Source of the DNA: Vitreoscilla sp.
Lineage (GTDB): Bacteria; Pseudomonadota; Gammaproteobacteria; Burkholderiales; Burkholderiaceae
Reading direction: 5' to 3'
Length of the DNA: 6,769 nucleotides
Assembly (NCBI GenBank): GCA_014378125.1
Contig: JACMOG010000100.1
Coordinates: 1-6,769 of the forward strand
Shown here: piece after piece, positions 1 to 5,422 of the stretch
Position numbering within the stretch: the first letter of the stretch is position 1
Layout: the number at the start of each line of letters is the position of its first letter
Position numbers and translations under genes: made by a program
The notes under the pieces: generated by a model
What the model saw: only the letters and a program-made list of their open reading frames with translations
Database searches by the model: none
What the model was told of the DNA's origin: nothing

Positions 1-46
1 GGGGCGTGGCGACCAGCGCGGCGATGAGGCGGGGGGTGAATTTCAT
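1..46 (-). CDS. 5' end of an exported protein (partial)
   Basis: An ATG on the minus strand at 46 opens a frame that reads MKFTPRLIAALVATP and leaves the window. A short basic start followed by a hydrophobic Ala/Leu/Val stretch is typical of a Sec signal peptide, so the product is probably exported. Only 15 codons are visible, so no family can be assigned. Upstream there is no strong Shine-Dalgarno sequence, only a weak GGACC. The gene is divergent from the gene at 225 and shares a 178-bp intergenic region with it. Confidence 0.5.
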   Translation of the reverse strand, partial: MKFTPRLIAALVATP

Positions 47-224
47 GGGAGGTCCGATGGTTGTGTGTACCGACAACGCGGTTGTAGCCCCTCAAGCTGA
101 CCGCGAACTCAACGGTGAGACCTGAGGAAACCCGGTCAACCGTTGCCGGGCGGGCAAAAGCGGGTAGACCCCCGCGTCCGGACGACATACGCTCGGGGCA
201 GAGACCGACCACGACGAAAACAAG
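47..224. promoter_or_regulatory. Divergent intergenic region with several dyads
   Basis: This gap separates two divergent starts. It holds a perfect 5-3-5 dyad, ACAACGCGGTTGT (73-85), in the range of a dimeric repressor site. It also holds a 7-bp inverted pair, CAACGGT (110-116) and ACCGTTG (139-145). Two smaller palindromes overlap the arms of that pair: CTCAACGGTGAG (108-119) and CGGTCAACCG (133-142). I see no convincing -35/-10 pair and no regulator gene in the window. A regulatory role is inferred from the symmetry and the divergent layout only. Confidence 0.4.
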
Positions 225-1094
225 ATGAACGCTCCCGCAGAACTCACCACAGCCACCGCCGCCGCCGATGCCCCGCGCCGCCTGCCCATCAGGCGCCTGC
301 GCGTGGACCTGTCCCAGGGCTTTCCCAAGCTCTGGAATGGCGGCGAGGCCTTCCGCACGCACTACATGAACGCGCTGTCGATGAGCTTTCCCGTCGGCGA
401 GCAGTTCTTCATCGACGCGGTGAAGAAGGGCGTGACGATGCTGTCGCCCGGGCAGCAGGCCGCCTGGGCCGACGAGATCCGCGGCTTCGTGGGCCAGGAG
501 GCCACGCACCGCTTCCTGCACGGGCAATTCAACGCCGAACTCGAGCGCCAGGGACTGAAGAACCACTGGCAGGGCTGGGCCGCGTGGCGCATCAAGAACG
601 GCGAGAACATGCACCCCGTCAACCACGTGGCGGTGACGGCGGCCTACGAGCACTTCACGGCGGTGATGGCCACCGGCCTGCTCACGCATCCCGAGTGGCT
701 GGACGGCGCCACGCCCGAGCTCGCGCTGCTGTGGCGCTGGCACGCGGTCGAGGAAAGCGAGCACAAGACGGTGGCGTTCGACCTGTACCGCGCGATGGGC
801 GGCAGCGAGCGCCGGCGCCGACTGTGGTTCGTCTACATCGCGGTGCAGTTCTTCTTCGAGTCGAGCCTGCAGACCTTCATCAACCTGTGGCGTGCCGGCA
901 AGTGGTGGCAGCCGCGCACCTGGTGGCAGGCGGCGCGCTACCTGTTCGGGCCGCGCGGCGTGTGGGCCGCCAGCTTCTTTCCGCTGCTGCGCTACCTGCG
1001 CCGCGGCTTCCATCCGAACGACCTGGGCGACGCCGCCGAGATGGCGCAAAGGCTGCAGGCGCAGCGCGACGCCTACGCCATCGTGGCGGCATAG
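225..1094 (+). CDS. PF10118-type 'metal-dependent hydrolase' with ferritin-like di-iron pattern
   Basis: The 289-residue protein resembles the family labelled predicted metal-dependent hydrolase (PF10118/COG3687), judged from motifs and length. It has no signal peptide and the first 25 residues are low complexity. The striking part is the acidic and His layout: E59 in GEQFF, E92-x-x-H95 in QEATH, E142 in AYEHF, and E177-x-x-H180 in EESEH. That is the E, ExxH, E, ExxH arrangement of ferritin-like di-iron carboxylate proteins, and a largely helical fold would suit it. Residues 200-245 are rich in Trp and Phe and could bind a lipid or membrane. The true reaction is unknown; an oxygenase or oxidase is as plausible as a hydrolase. 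Start choice: the ATG at 225 has only a weak purine-rich leader, but the codon bias begins there. The next gene, at 1246, is too far away for an obvious operon. Confidence 0.8.
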   Translation: MNAPAELTTATAAADAPRRLPIRRLRVDLSQGFPKLWNGGEAFRTHYMNALSMSFPVGEQFFIDAVKKGVTMLSPGQQAAWADEIRGFVGQEATHRFLHGQFNAELERQGLKNHWQGWAAWRIKNGENMHPVNHVAVTAAYEHFTAVMATGLLTHPEWLDGATPELALLWRWHAVEESEHKTVAFDLYRAMGGSERRRRLWFVYIAVQFFFESSLQTFINLWRAGKWWQPRTWWQAARYLFGPRGVWAASFFPLLRYLRRGFHPNDLGDAAEMAQRLQAQRDAYAIVAA

Positions 1095-1245
1095 CGCACT
1101 CACCCCGGCCCGCGTCCAGAGCTCCCCACACCTTCGCGCGAACCCGGGCTGAATCCGGCGACCGATAGAGAGTCCAGAGCCCATCCGCGTTCCGCGGCCG
1201 GCCACGGACGCGCCTCCCACGAAGGAGGCCACTCGAGGGGAAGAC

Positions 1246-1599
1246 GTGGATATGGCCGAGATGACGTGGATGATGCAGGCGGCAGCGCCGCTGGCGCCCG
1301 TCGACGAACAGGGCGAGCGCGAACGCGTGCTGTTCGAGTCGTGCCCGCTTCCCTTGTTCATCTTCGACCTCGAGATGATGGAGATCCGCCACGCGAACCT
1401 GGCCGCCTGTCTCAAATACGGCTACTCGCACCAGGAATTTTCCGGCCTGACGCTGCGCGACTTCCAGCCGGACGATCCACAGGGCGAGGCCACCAACCCG
1501 CTGGGCCTCGAGGCGCTGGACGTCTTCGTCACCGGCTGCTTGCGGCGGGCGCAGGCCACGCGCCGGGCGGAGCGACGAAGGACGGACCGAAAGCCTGTC
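1246..1599 (+). pseudogene. 5' remnant of a PAS-domain sensor protein
   Basis: The frame opens with GTG at 1246 behind GAGGGG (1235-1240); ATG at 1252 is an alternative. Residues 28-78 look like the first half of a PAS domain: PLPLFIFDLEMMEIRHAN, then ACLKYGYSHQEF and LTLRDFQPDD. This pattern is common at the N-terminus of sensor kinases and diguanylate cyclases. Residues 79-110 keep native codon bias, but I cannot match them to PAS core strands. From about 1575 codon bias collapses (CGA CGA AGG), and at 1600 the sequence enters a REP-like palindrome. No stop occurs; the frame stays open to 2712, but only as the antisense of the two minus-strand genes. No output domain (HisKA, GGDEF, EAL) is present, so the gene is a truncated stub. 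The 3' boundary given here is approximate. Confidence 0.6.
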
Positions 1600-1621
1600 A
1601 TCCTGCGCGAAGTCGCAGGAT
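1600..1621. repeat. REP-like palindrome, probable terminator for the minus-strand operon
   Basis: ATCCTGCG (1600-1607) and CGCAGGAT (1614-1621) form a perfect 8-bp stem with a 6-nt loop, CGAAGT. It lies 17 bp past the stop of the minus-strand lipoprotein gene and exactly where the plus-strand PAS remnant loses coding character. From general knowledge, palindromes of this TCCTGCG..CGCAGGA type recur between genes in GC-rich proteobacteria. There is no T-tract, so factor-independent termination would be weak; mRNA 3'-end protection is also possible. Confidence 0.55.
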
Positions 1622-1638
1622 CCACGCCCGCGAACGAC

Positions 1639-2457
1639 CTACCTCGATCGCCGCCGCCACAGTCGGCGCGCGAGCCATGCCAAGGGCAGCAGGACCAGGA
1701 ACCACGGAATGGCATAGGCCACGAACGTGATCGCCGAGGCCGCCGCCTGGCCCAGGTCGGCACCGAAGCCGCGCAACGAGCGGCCGATCGGCGCCAGCGC
1801 CTCGCGCTCGCTGTCGCCCGTGGTGGCGATGGACACCGTCAGCGTCTCGGTGGCGACGCGCTGCTGCAGGTGAGCCCGTTCGCCGGTGGCCGACTCCAGC
1901 GTCGACTGCACCTTCGCCAGCTCCTCGTTCACGCTCATCATCGTCTTGATGTCGTTGCTGCCCTTGGCGCGCAGCGCCAGCAACGAGTCGCGGTACTCGC
2001 GCGCCATCGCCAGCTGGCGTTCGGTGTCGGCGAAGGGTGCGGCCAGGCCGCCCGAGGCGGCCGACTCGGACACCAGGCCGCCGTTGACGCGCAGCTTCGC
2101 CAACACGCGCGCGATGCCCGCCGGCGCGGCTCGCAGCACGAGGTTGGCGCGGGTGTTGCGCTGGCCGTTGGAAAGGCCCGACTTCAGCACCACGCACTGG
2201 CTGGCCGTGTCCGCGTCGCAGGCGGCCTGGGTCGCGCTGAACAGCGGCCCGATGGCGTCGGGCGCCACCTCCATCTCCACGTGCCGTGTGGTGGCGAGCG
2301 TGGCGCGCCGGCTCTCGGCGTCCCCCGCGACCTTCTTGTCATCGACCATCACGGACGCCTCGTCCGACGCGCCCACGGCGCCGATCGGCTTGCTGCAACC
2401 GGCCAGGCCGGCCAGCGCGAGAACGAGGGCGCCCGCGACGCGTGCCCGTCCGTTCAT
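1639..2457 (-). CDS. DUF4349-family lipoprotein with C-terminal membrane anchor
   Basis: The 272-residue product starts with a signal peptide and a clear lipobox, L18-A19-G20-C21, so it should be lipidated at C21. Residues 55-215 fit DUF4349: two alpha/beta halves separated by a helical segment (about 145-200, MAREYRDSLLALRAKGSN through VNEELAKVQSTLE) expected to form a coiled coil, then a return strand, TLTVSIATT. C80 and C88 may form a disulfide. A membrane helix at about 242-263 (FVAYAIPWFLVLLPLAWLA) is followed by an Arg-rich tail, RRLWRRRSR, which points to a cytoplasmic C-terminus. A lipidated N-terminus plus an inner-membrane helix implies a periplasm-facing protein tethered at both ends. 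The molecular role of DUF4349 is not established. Its ATG overlaps the stop of the upstream gene (ATGA), so the two are translationally coupled. Confidence 0.85.
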   Translation of the reverse strand: MNGRARVAGALVLALAGLAGCSKPIGAVGASDEASVMVDDKKVAGDAESRRATLATTRHVEMEVAPDAIGPLFSATQAACDADTASQCVVLKSGLSNGQRNTRANLVLRAAPAGIARVLAKLRVNGGLVSESAASGGLAAPFADTERQLAMAREYRDSLLALRAKGSNDIKTMMSVNEELAKVQSTLESATGERAHLQQRVATETLTVSIATTGDSEREALAPIGRSLRGFGADLGQAAASAITFVAYAIPWFLVLLPLAWLARRLWRRRSR

Positions 2458-3098
2458 TGCGCGCCCGGCCCGAGGCGCACCGAGCGCACCAGGTCGGCCT
2501 GCGACTTCTCCAGGTCGAGCTGCGGCGACAGCAGGATCTCGGGATACGCCTCGCAGCGGGCCTGGAACGAGCGCGTGCCGCGCCCGTGGAATTCCTGGCG
2601 CAGGCCGGGCCGATTGGAATCGACCTTCGCCTTGAGCTGTTCCACGGTGAGCCCCTCCTTGCGCGCCTGTTCGGACGCCTCGCCCCAGTATTTGTCGATG
2701 ACCAGGAACTGACCCTCGATCTCGTCGACGAACGAGCCGTGGTCGACCAGCCAGATGTCGTAGGCGTGGCGGTTGGCCTCCGAGGTGGCGGGGAAGGCCT
2801 CGTCGCAGATCTCCTCGATCCACTTGACGCTGCGCACGCGCACGATCAGCTCGGCGAAGTCGTGGAAGTAGTTGCCCGTGGCCTGCGTGCTGGCGCGCGC
2901 CGCGGCGAACGCGCTGGGCGCCGGCCGGGGCAGCGTGATCGTGGTGGCGGCACTGGCCGCGGTCGGGGCGGGCGCCACGGCGGCGGGCGCGCCGCCCACC
3001 GGCGTGCCCCATTCGACACTCGAGGCCGCGGGCGCTGCCGGCTGGGCCCACGGCGAGGCGACGAAGGCAAGCAGGACCAGCGGCGAAAGACGTTTCAT
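2454..3098 (-). CDS. Exported protein of unknown function, partner of the DUF4349 lipoprotein
   Basis: The 214-residue protein begins with a Sec signal peptide (MKRLSPLVLLAFVASPWAQP, cleavage likely after A18). A low-complexity Ala/Pro/Thr linker runs to about residue 70. The folded part, residues 75-200, is mostly charged and helical (YFHDFAELIVRVRSVKWIEE, then FVDEIEGQFLVIDKYWGEAS). C98 and C182 are its only cysteines and could pair in the periplasm. I recognise no domain. The ATG at 3098 was chosen because the signal peptide starts there; the frame is open much further upstream, but without coding character. The downstream lipoprotein gene overlaps it by 4 bp, so the pair is an operon and the two products may act together at the cell envelope. 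The gene is divergent from the secreted protein at 3240. Confidence 0.8.
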   Translation of the reverse strand: MKRLSPLVLLAFVASPWAQPAAPAASSVEWGTPVGGAPAAVAPAPTAASAATTITLPRPAPSAFAAARASTQATGNYFHDFAELIVRVRSVKWIEEICDEAFPATSEANRHAYDIWLVDHGSFVDEIEGQFLVIDKYWGEASEQARKEGLTVEQLKAKVDSNRPGLRQEFHGRGTRSFQARCEAYPEILLSPQLDLEKSQADLVRSVRLGPGAQ

Positions 3099-3127
3099 CG
3101 GAAGGCTCGACCGGGGGGCGCCGGCGT

Positions 3128-3167
3128 GTCGAAATCTTGGCCGATTCTTCCACATCGGTGTTTCGAC
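3128..3167. promoter_or_regulatory. Nested inverted repeats between divergent genes
   Basis: In the 141-bp gap between the divergent starts at 3098 and 3240, GTCGAAA (3128-3134) pairs with TTTCGAC (3161-3167). An inner pair, CCGAT (3141-3145) and ATCGG (3154-3158), lies inside it, offset by about 2 bp from the outer centre. The block is more AT-rich than its surroundings. It could be an operator controlling both transcripts or the stem of a leader hairpin. I could not fix -35/-10 boxes for either direction. Confidence 0.4.
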
Positions 3168-3239
3168 CCCGTACGGCGCGTCTCCGGGCATTCCGGCAGA
3201 ATCGACGCGAGGCGTTTCCGCCCGACCAAAGGCATTCGC

Positions 3240-3692
3240 ATGAAGACTCCGCTGCTGCTCGCCCTGGCGCTGGCCTCGATGGCCGCCATCGCCGCGCCGG
3301 CCACGCCGCCCGACGAGGCGCCGTCCCGGCCGATGCGCGCCGACCACCCGTTCCTGGGCGCCTGGCAGATCACGCGCCGCGACGACGCCTGCGCCGAGAT
3401 CTACCGAATCGACCGCAACGGCCGCACGCTCATCACCAGCGCCGACGAGGTGGCGCAGTCGCGCTTCACGATGTCCGACCAGCCCAGCACCAAGGGCTAC
3501 TACAAGTGGGTGGACACGCTGGTCAAGGACAACGGCAGGAAGGACTGCTGGGGCCAGATCACCAAGCCCGGCAAGACCACCACGCGCTACGTGATGATGA
3601 ATCCGGCGCAGGATCGGTTCATCGTGTGCACGGCGGAGGATGGGAAGCAGTGCTTCGGGCCGTTCGTGAAGCTTGAAGGCGGGGAGATCTAA
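3240..3692 (+). CDS. Small secreted protein with four cysteines, lipocalin-like opening
   Basis: The 150-residue product has a signal peptide (MKTPLLLALALASMAAIAA, cleavage near A18/A19) and a short Pro-rich spacer. A compact domain starts at HPFLGAWQI (36-44). The phrase 'FLGxWxI' followed by short alternating strands (EIYRIDRNGRTLITS, YYKWVDTLVKDNGRKDCWG, TRYVMMNP, RFIVCTAEDG) suggests a small beta-barrel or lipocalin-like fold; this is inference, and no named family is recognised. C51, C103, C130 and C138 could form two disulfides, consistent with the periplasm. AAAGG (3228-3232) is 7 nt before the ATG and supports this start. The stop TAA overlaps the stop of the convergent remnant on the minus strand. 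Codon bias matches the upstream native genes. Confidence 0.8.
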   Translation: MKTPLLLALALASMAAIAAPATPPDEAPSRPMRADHPFLGAWQITRRDDACAEIYRIDRNGRTLITSADEVAQSRFTMSDQPSTKGYYKWVDTLVKDNGRKDCWGQITKPGKTTTRYVMMNPAQDRFIVCTAEDGKQCFGPFVKLEGGEI

Positions 3693-3841
3693 GGCGGCTG
3701 TCGCCGGCGAGCGGCGTCTTTCGAGCCGCGGACCATGAGTTCGTAGCCCGCGACGACCGCGCGGGCCAGCGGCGGCTCGGCGGTTGGGACAAAACCAATG
3801 CTGTCGCCCGCCACGGGGCGGAACGCCTCGGGATACTTGAA
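3689..3841 (-). pseudogene. C-terminal remnant of an unidentified gene
   Basis: On the minus strand a 50-codon frame reads FKYPEAFRPVAGDSIG, continues FVPTAEPPLARAVVAGYELM, and ends RRRQPP at a TAG. About four fifths of its codons end in G or C, unlike a chance frame. Its own strand has a TGA two codons upstream of the Phe (3846-3848), inside the toxin-antitoxin operator, and no usable start codon precedes the conserved-looking part. It therefore looks like the 3' end of a native gene whose 5' part was removed when the neighbouring toxin-antitoxin segment arrived. I cannot name the family. Its stop overlaps the TAA of the convergent secreted-protein gene. Confidence 0.45.
3773..3801 (-). repeat. 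Left copy of a 29-bp inverted repeat
   Basis: The stretch begins CGGCTCGGCGGTTGGGACAA on the plus strand. Its reverse complement matches 6631-6659 at 27 of 29 positions, including 21 identical bases in a row. Similarity falls to background on both sides. It lies inside the minus-strand gene remnant. A GCCAGCG heptamer (3765-3771) ends 1 bp outside it. Confidence 0.7.
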
Positions 3842-3865
3842 ACTGCATCACATTTGCATTACATT
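3837..3865 (+). promoter_or_regulatory. Promoter and tandem operator of the toxin-antitoxin operon
   Basis: TTGAAA (3837-3842) and TACATT (3860-3865) are separated by exactly 17 bp, a good sigma70-type promoter. Two head-to-tail 11-mers, TGCATCACATT (3844-3854) and TGCATTACATT (3855-3865), 10/11 identical, fill the spacer and the -10 box with a period of one helical turn. A ribbon-helix-helix antitoxin bound here would block RNA polymerase, the usual autoregulation of type II toxin-antitoxin operons. The expected transcription start (about 7 nt after the -10) falls on the antitoxin ATG. Confidence 0.65.
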
Positions 3866-3871
3866 GTGGGC

Positions 3872-4165
3872 ATGAAAACCGCCACCCTGCCTGCCGTGCG
3901 TGTCGAGCCCGCGTTGAGAAGCGATGCCGAGGCGGTCCTCGACGAAGGCGAATCCCTCTCCGATTTCGTCGCCTCGTGCGTTCGCGACGGCGTGGCCTGG
4001 CGGCGGACTCAGGACGCCTTCCTCGCACGCGCCCGAGACGCCGTCGAGCGATCTGAGCGTGAAGACAGCGGGATCTCTCCGCAGGAAGCGTTGCGGCAGA
4101 TGGATGTCCGGCTCGAGGCGGCGCGTCAGCGACTGGCGGCAAGCAAGCCGAGCGCGGGGCGGTGA
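3872..4165 (+). CDS. Ribbon-helix-helix antitoxin (YlcI/YnfO-like)
   Basis: The 97-residue protein opens MKTATLPAVRVEPALRSDAE, then VLDEGESLSDFVASCVRDGV. This strand-helix-turn-helix pattern is that of a ribbon-helix-helix DNA-binding domain (residues about 3-48) and resembles proteins annotated YlcI/YnfO family. The charged C-terminal half (FLARARDAVERSEREDSGIS, then LRQMDVRLEAARQRLAA) should wrap and neutralise the toxin. I prefer ATG 3872 over an in-frame upstream ATT (3854), which lies inside the operator. Only a weak GTGGG precedes it, and the predicted mRNA start is at or next to the ATG. The stop overlaps the toxin GTG (GTGA), so the pair is co-translated. It should repress its own promoter, probably more strongly in complex with the toxin. 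Confidence 0.82.
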   Translation: MKTATLPAVRVEPALRSDAEAVLDEGESLSDFVASCVRDGVAWRRTQDAFLARARDAVERSEREDSGISPQEALRQMDVRLEAARQRLAASKPSAGR

Positions 4166-4485
4166 CCGTCTACCGCGTTGTCCTCGCCGAGGAGGCCACC
4201 GACGACTTGCTGCGGATCGAGGATTCCACCATCGAACGTGAATTCGCCAGCGCGACACCTGACCTCGACGTGGTGCGGCGCCTCAGAGACGCGGTTGACC
4301 GCGCACTTCGACTGCTGGAATTCTCGCCCTACTCCTGCCGCAAGGCCGCTCGCGCGGTCAACGACAAGCAGCGCGAACTCATCATCCCCTTCGGAAGCGC
4401 CGGACTCATTGCCGCGTTTGAAATCCGCGGCGAGGTCGTCCGCATCGGTGCCATTCGCCATCAGCTCGAGCAGGACTACCACTGA
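4162..4485 (+). CDS. ParE/RelE-superfamily toxin
   Basis: The 107-residue protein starts with GTG inside the antitoxin stop. Its order of elements fits the ParE/RelE fold: a first strand, VYRVVLAEEATDDLL; two helices (TIEREFASATPDLDVVRRLR, then AVDRALRLLEFSPYSC); the strands KQRELIIPFGSAGLIAAFEI and EVVRIGAIRH; and the C-terminal signature RHQLEQDYH, close to the RHQREDDYH ending common in ParE-type toxins. Family members either poison DNA gyrase (ParE) or cleave mRNA on the ribosome (RelE). The sequence alone does not decide which, though the RHQ..DYH tail leans towards ParE. It is full length with no frameshift, so it is probably active and held in check by the overlapping upstream antitoxin. 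Confidence 0.85.
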   Translation: MTVYRVVLAEEATDDLLRIEDSTIEREFASATPDLDVVRRLRDAVDRALRLLEFSPYSCRKAARAVNDKQRELIIPFGSAGLIAAFEIRGEVVRIGAIRHQLEQDYH

Positions 4486-4544
4486 TTCTCGTCGACACCT
4501 TGTGCCATTCGCTTGATACAAGGCTTTGTAGCCGAGAGGCTCTT

Positions 4545-4584
4545 GTCGGCCACTACCGGTCGGTCGCGAGTGTCGGCTTCCGGG
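4545..4584 (+). repeat. Intergenic repeat, copy A
   Basis: GTCGGCCACTACCG (4545-4558) matches copy B (4991-5004) at 13 of 14 bases. The following 23 bases (4562-4584, GGTCGCGAGTGTCGGCTTCC then GGG) match copy C (5739-5761) at 20 of 23. It lies just upstream of the gene at 4602. Confidence 0.6.
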
Positions 4585-4601
4585 TAGGCTAGGATCTGAA
4601 A

Positions 4602-4943
4602 ATGTTGAACGGACGCCCGGTAACTCCCGAATTCGCTGAGAAGCTGGACACGGCTTTGACGGCTTATCGCGCCTTCGCGGCAGGTCAACAGGCGACTTCG
4701 TGTCGCCTCGTGCACGACGTTGGCGCTGGTAAGCCGAGCGCAATCGACATCGCGATTACCGAGATCGAAGGACGGATCTTTGGATGCATCGCTGAAGGAT
4801 TCTCAGTAGGATGGTTCGCGGAGGGTGTCCGCACCTATCTTTGGGTTCAAGAGCCAGACTGCCCGAAACCATCGCATGCCAACGTGGTTGCCGAAGAGGC
4901 CCTCGTAGACGTTGACGCGCTGCTGAAGTCCGCCGGCCTGTGA
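4602..4943 (+). CDS. Hypothetical soluble protein
   Basis: The 113-residue protein begins MLNGRPVTPEFAEKLDTALT. It has no signal peptide, membrane segment or recognised domain, so it is probably cytoplasmic. A helical N-terminal third (EKLDTALTAYRAFAAG) is followed by an alpha/beta middle (CRLVHDVGAGKPSAIDIAIT) and a likely beta section with aromatic residues (IFGCIAEGFSVGWFAEGVRT). The C-terminus is acidic (EEALVDVDALLKSAGL). It could be a small regulator or an immunity-type protein, but nothing seen supports either. AGGA (4591-4594) sits 7 nt before the ATG. Codon bias is weaker than in genes before 3700, which suggests later acquisition. Confidence 0.65.
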   Translation: MLNGRPVTPEFAEKLDTALTAYRAFAAGQQATSCRLVHDVGAGKPSAIDIAITEIEGRIFGCIAEGFSVGWFAEGVRTYLWVQEPDCPKPSHANVVAEEALVDVDALLKSAGL

Positions 4944-4990
4944 GGACGTCGGATTCACGGTGGTCAAGCGCCAGCAACCGGCCAGTACCA

Positions 4991-5017
4991 GTCGGTCACT
5001 ACCGACACCTTTCGGGA
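4991..5017 (+). repeat. Intergenic repeat, copy B (shortened)
   Basis: GTCGGTCACTACCG (4991-5004) matches the left part of copy A, and CTTTCGGGA (5009-5017) matches the right end of copy C. Relative to copy A the middle is deleted. It lies upstream of the zinc-ribbon gene. Confidence 0.55.
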
Positions 5018-5039
5018 ATTCACAAGGAGAGAAGTCGGC

Positions 5040-5330
5040 ATGATGAAGCGTGTCTTCACGGCATGGCGCAGTTCGGATGGCACGCAGACATCGGTGGTGC
5101 CAGGCGAGGGTCCGCCTCGCTTCGCCAATGGCGAGCCCCAGCCGAATTGCGAGATCAAGCTCTGGCGAATCGAGGTCGGGTCGTATGAGGAGGCGATGGC
5201 CATTCGCAACCTGAGACTCGGCTACGGGCCGTACATTCCACAAGGTGAGGCCGCCCCTTGCCCAGCTTGCGGCTCGATGTACTACCCAGAGCACTCCGGA
5301 CAGTGTTGGAATTGCGATTTCGAGGGGTAG
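5040..5330 (+). CDS. Small zinc-ribbon protein of unknown function
   Basis: The 96-residue protein ends in a treble of short motifs, CPACGSMYYPEHSGQCWNCD. C74-x2-C77 and C89-x2-C92 form a four-cysteine zinc ribbon. The N-terminal part (MMKRVFTAWRSSDGTQTSVV, then EEAMAIRNLRLGYGPYIPQG) shows no motif I can name. There is no signal peptide, so it is likely cytoplasmic. The zinc ribbon could be structural or could bind nucleic acid or protein; the sequence does not decide. AAGGAGA (5024-5030) is the best Shine-Dalgarno sequence in the accessory half and supports ATG 5040, about 10 nt on; the adjacent ATG at 5043 is possible. It stands alone, with about 95 bp on either side. Confidence 0.72.
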   Translation: MMKRVFTAWRSSDGTQTSVVPGEGPPRFANGEPQPNCEIKLWRIEVGSYEEAMAIRNLRLGYGPYIPQGEAAPCPACGSMYYPEHSGQCWNCDFEG

Positions 5331-5366
5331 CTTCTAGCGCCTCACGGCCACGACCTGTCGATCGCC

Positions 5367-5387
5367 AACGGCAGCTTTGCCGCCGTT
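5367..5387. repeat. Hairpin after the zinc-ribbon gene
   Basis: AACGGC (5367-5372) and GCCGTT (5382-5387) form a 6-bp stem with a 9-nt loop. The left arm plus loop start, AACGGCAGCTTT, recurs exactly at 6279-6290. It has no T-tract. It may end the upstream transcript or be a scrap of a dispersed repeat. Confidence 0.4.
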
Positions 5388-5416
5388 GAAATATGCGCGC
5401 TCAACGTCGATACACT
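5386..5416 (+). promoter_or_regulatory. Possible promoter of the small lipoprotein gene
   Basis: TTGAAA (5386-5391) and TACACT (5411-5416) could be -35 and -10 boxes, but the spacer is 19 bp, longer than ideal. The -10-like hexamer ends 6 nt before the ATG at 5423, the same distance as in the toxin-antitoxin promoter. Confidence 0.3.
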
Positions 5417-5422
5417 CACCCG

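Noticed and set aside
143..1168. A 341-residue plus-strand frame overlapping the first gene
   Set aside because: It is an Arg-rich out-of-frame shadow of the PF10118-type gene, with no motif and no start signal.
1187..1211. Possible terminator after the first gene (GCGTTCCG with CGGACGC)
   Set aside because: The stem needs a bulge and no T-tract follows. In sequence this GC-rich such pairings arise by chance.
1246..2712. A single 488-residue PAS protein on the plus strand
   Set aside because: After about residue 110 the frame is Arg/Ala/Pro-rich low-complexity sequence, exactly antisense to two well-supported minus-strand genes. Only the first part looks like a real protein.
2286..3692. A long N-terminal extension of the secreted protein
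   Set aside because: The upstream part is antisense to the two-gene operon. A signal peptide and ribosome site define the start at 3240.
2454..4142. A 562-residue form of the exported partner protein
   Set aside because: The upstream section crosses the divergent promoter and antisense of other genes. The signal peptide starts at 3098.
4590..4602. A third leaderless-type promoter (TAGGAT, 6 nt before the ATG at 4602)
   Set aside because: The spacing equals that at 3872 and 5423, but there is no -35 match at 16-18 bp and the hexamer overlaps a usable AGGA ribosome site.
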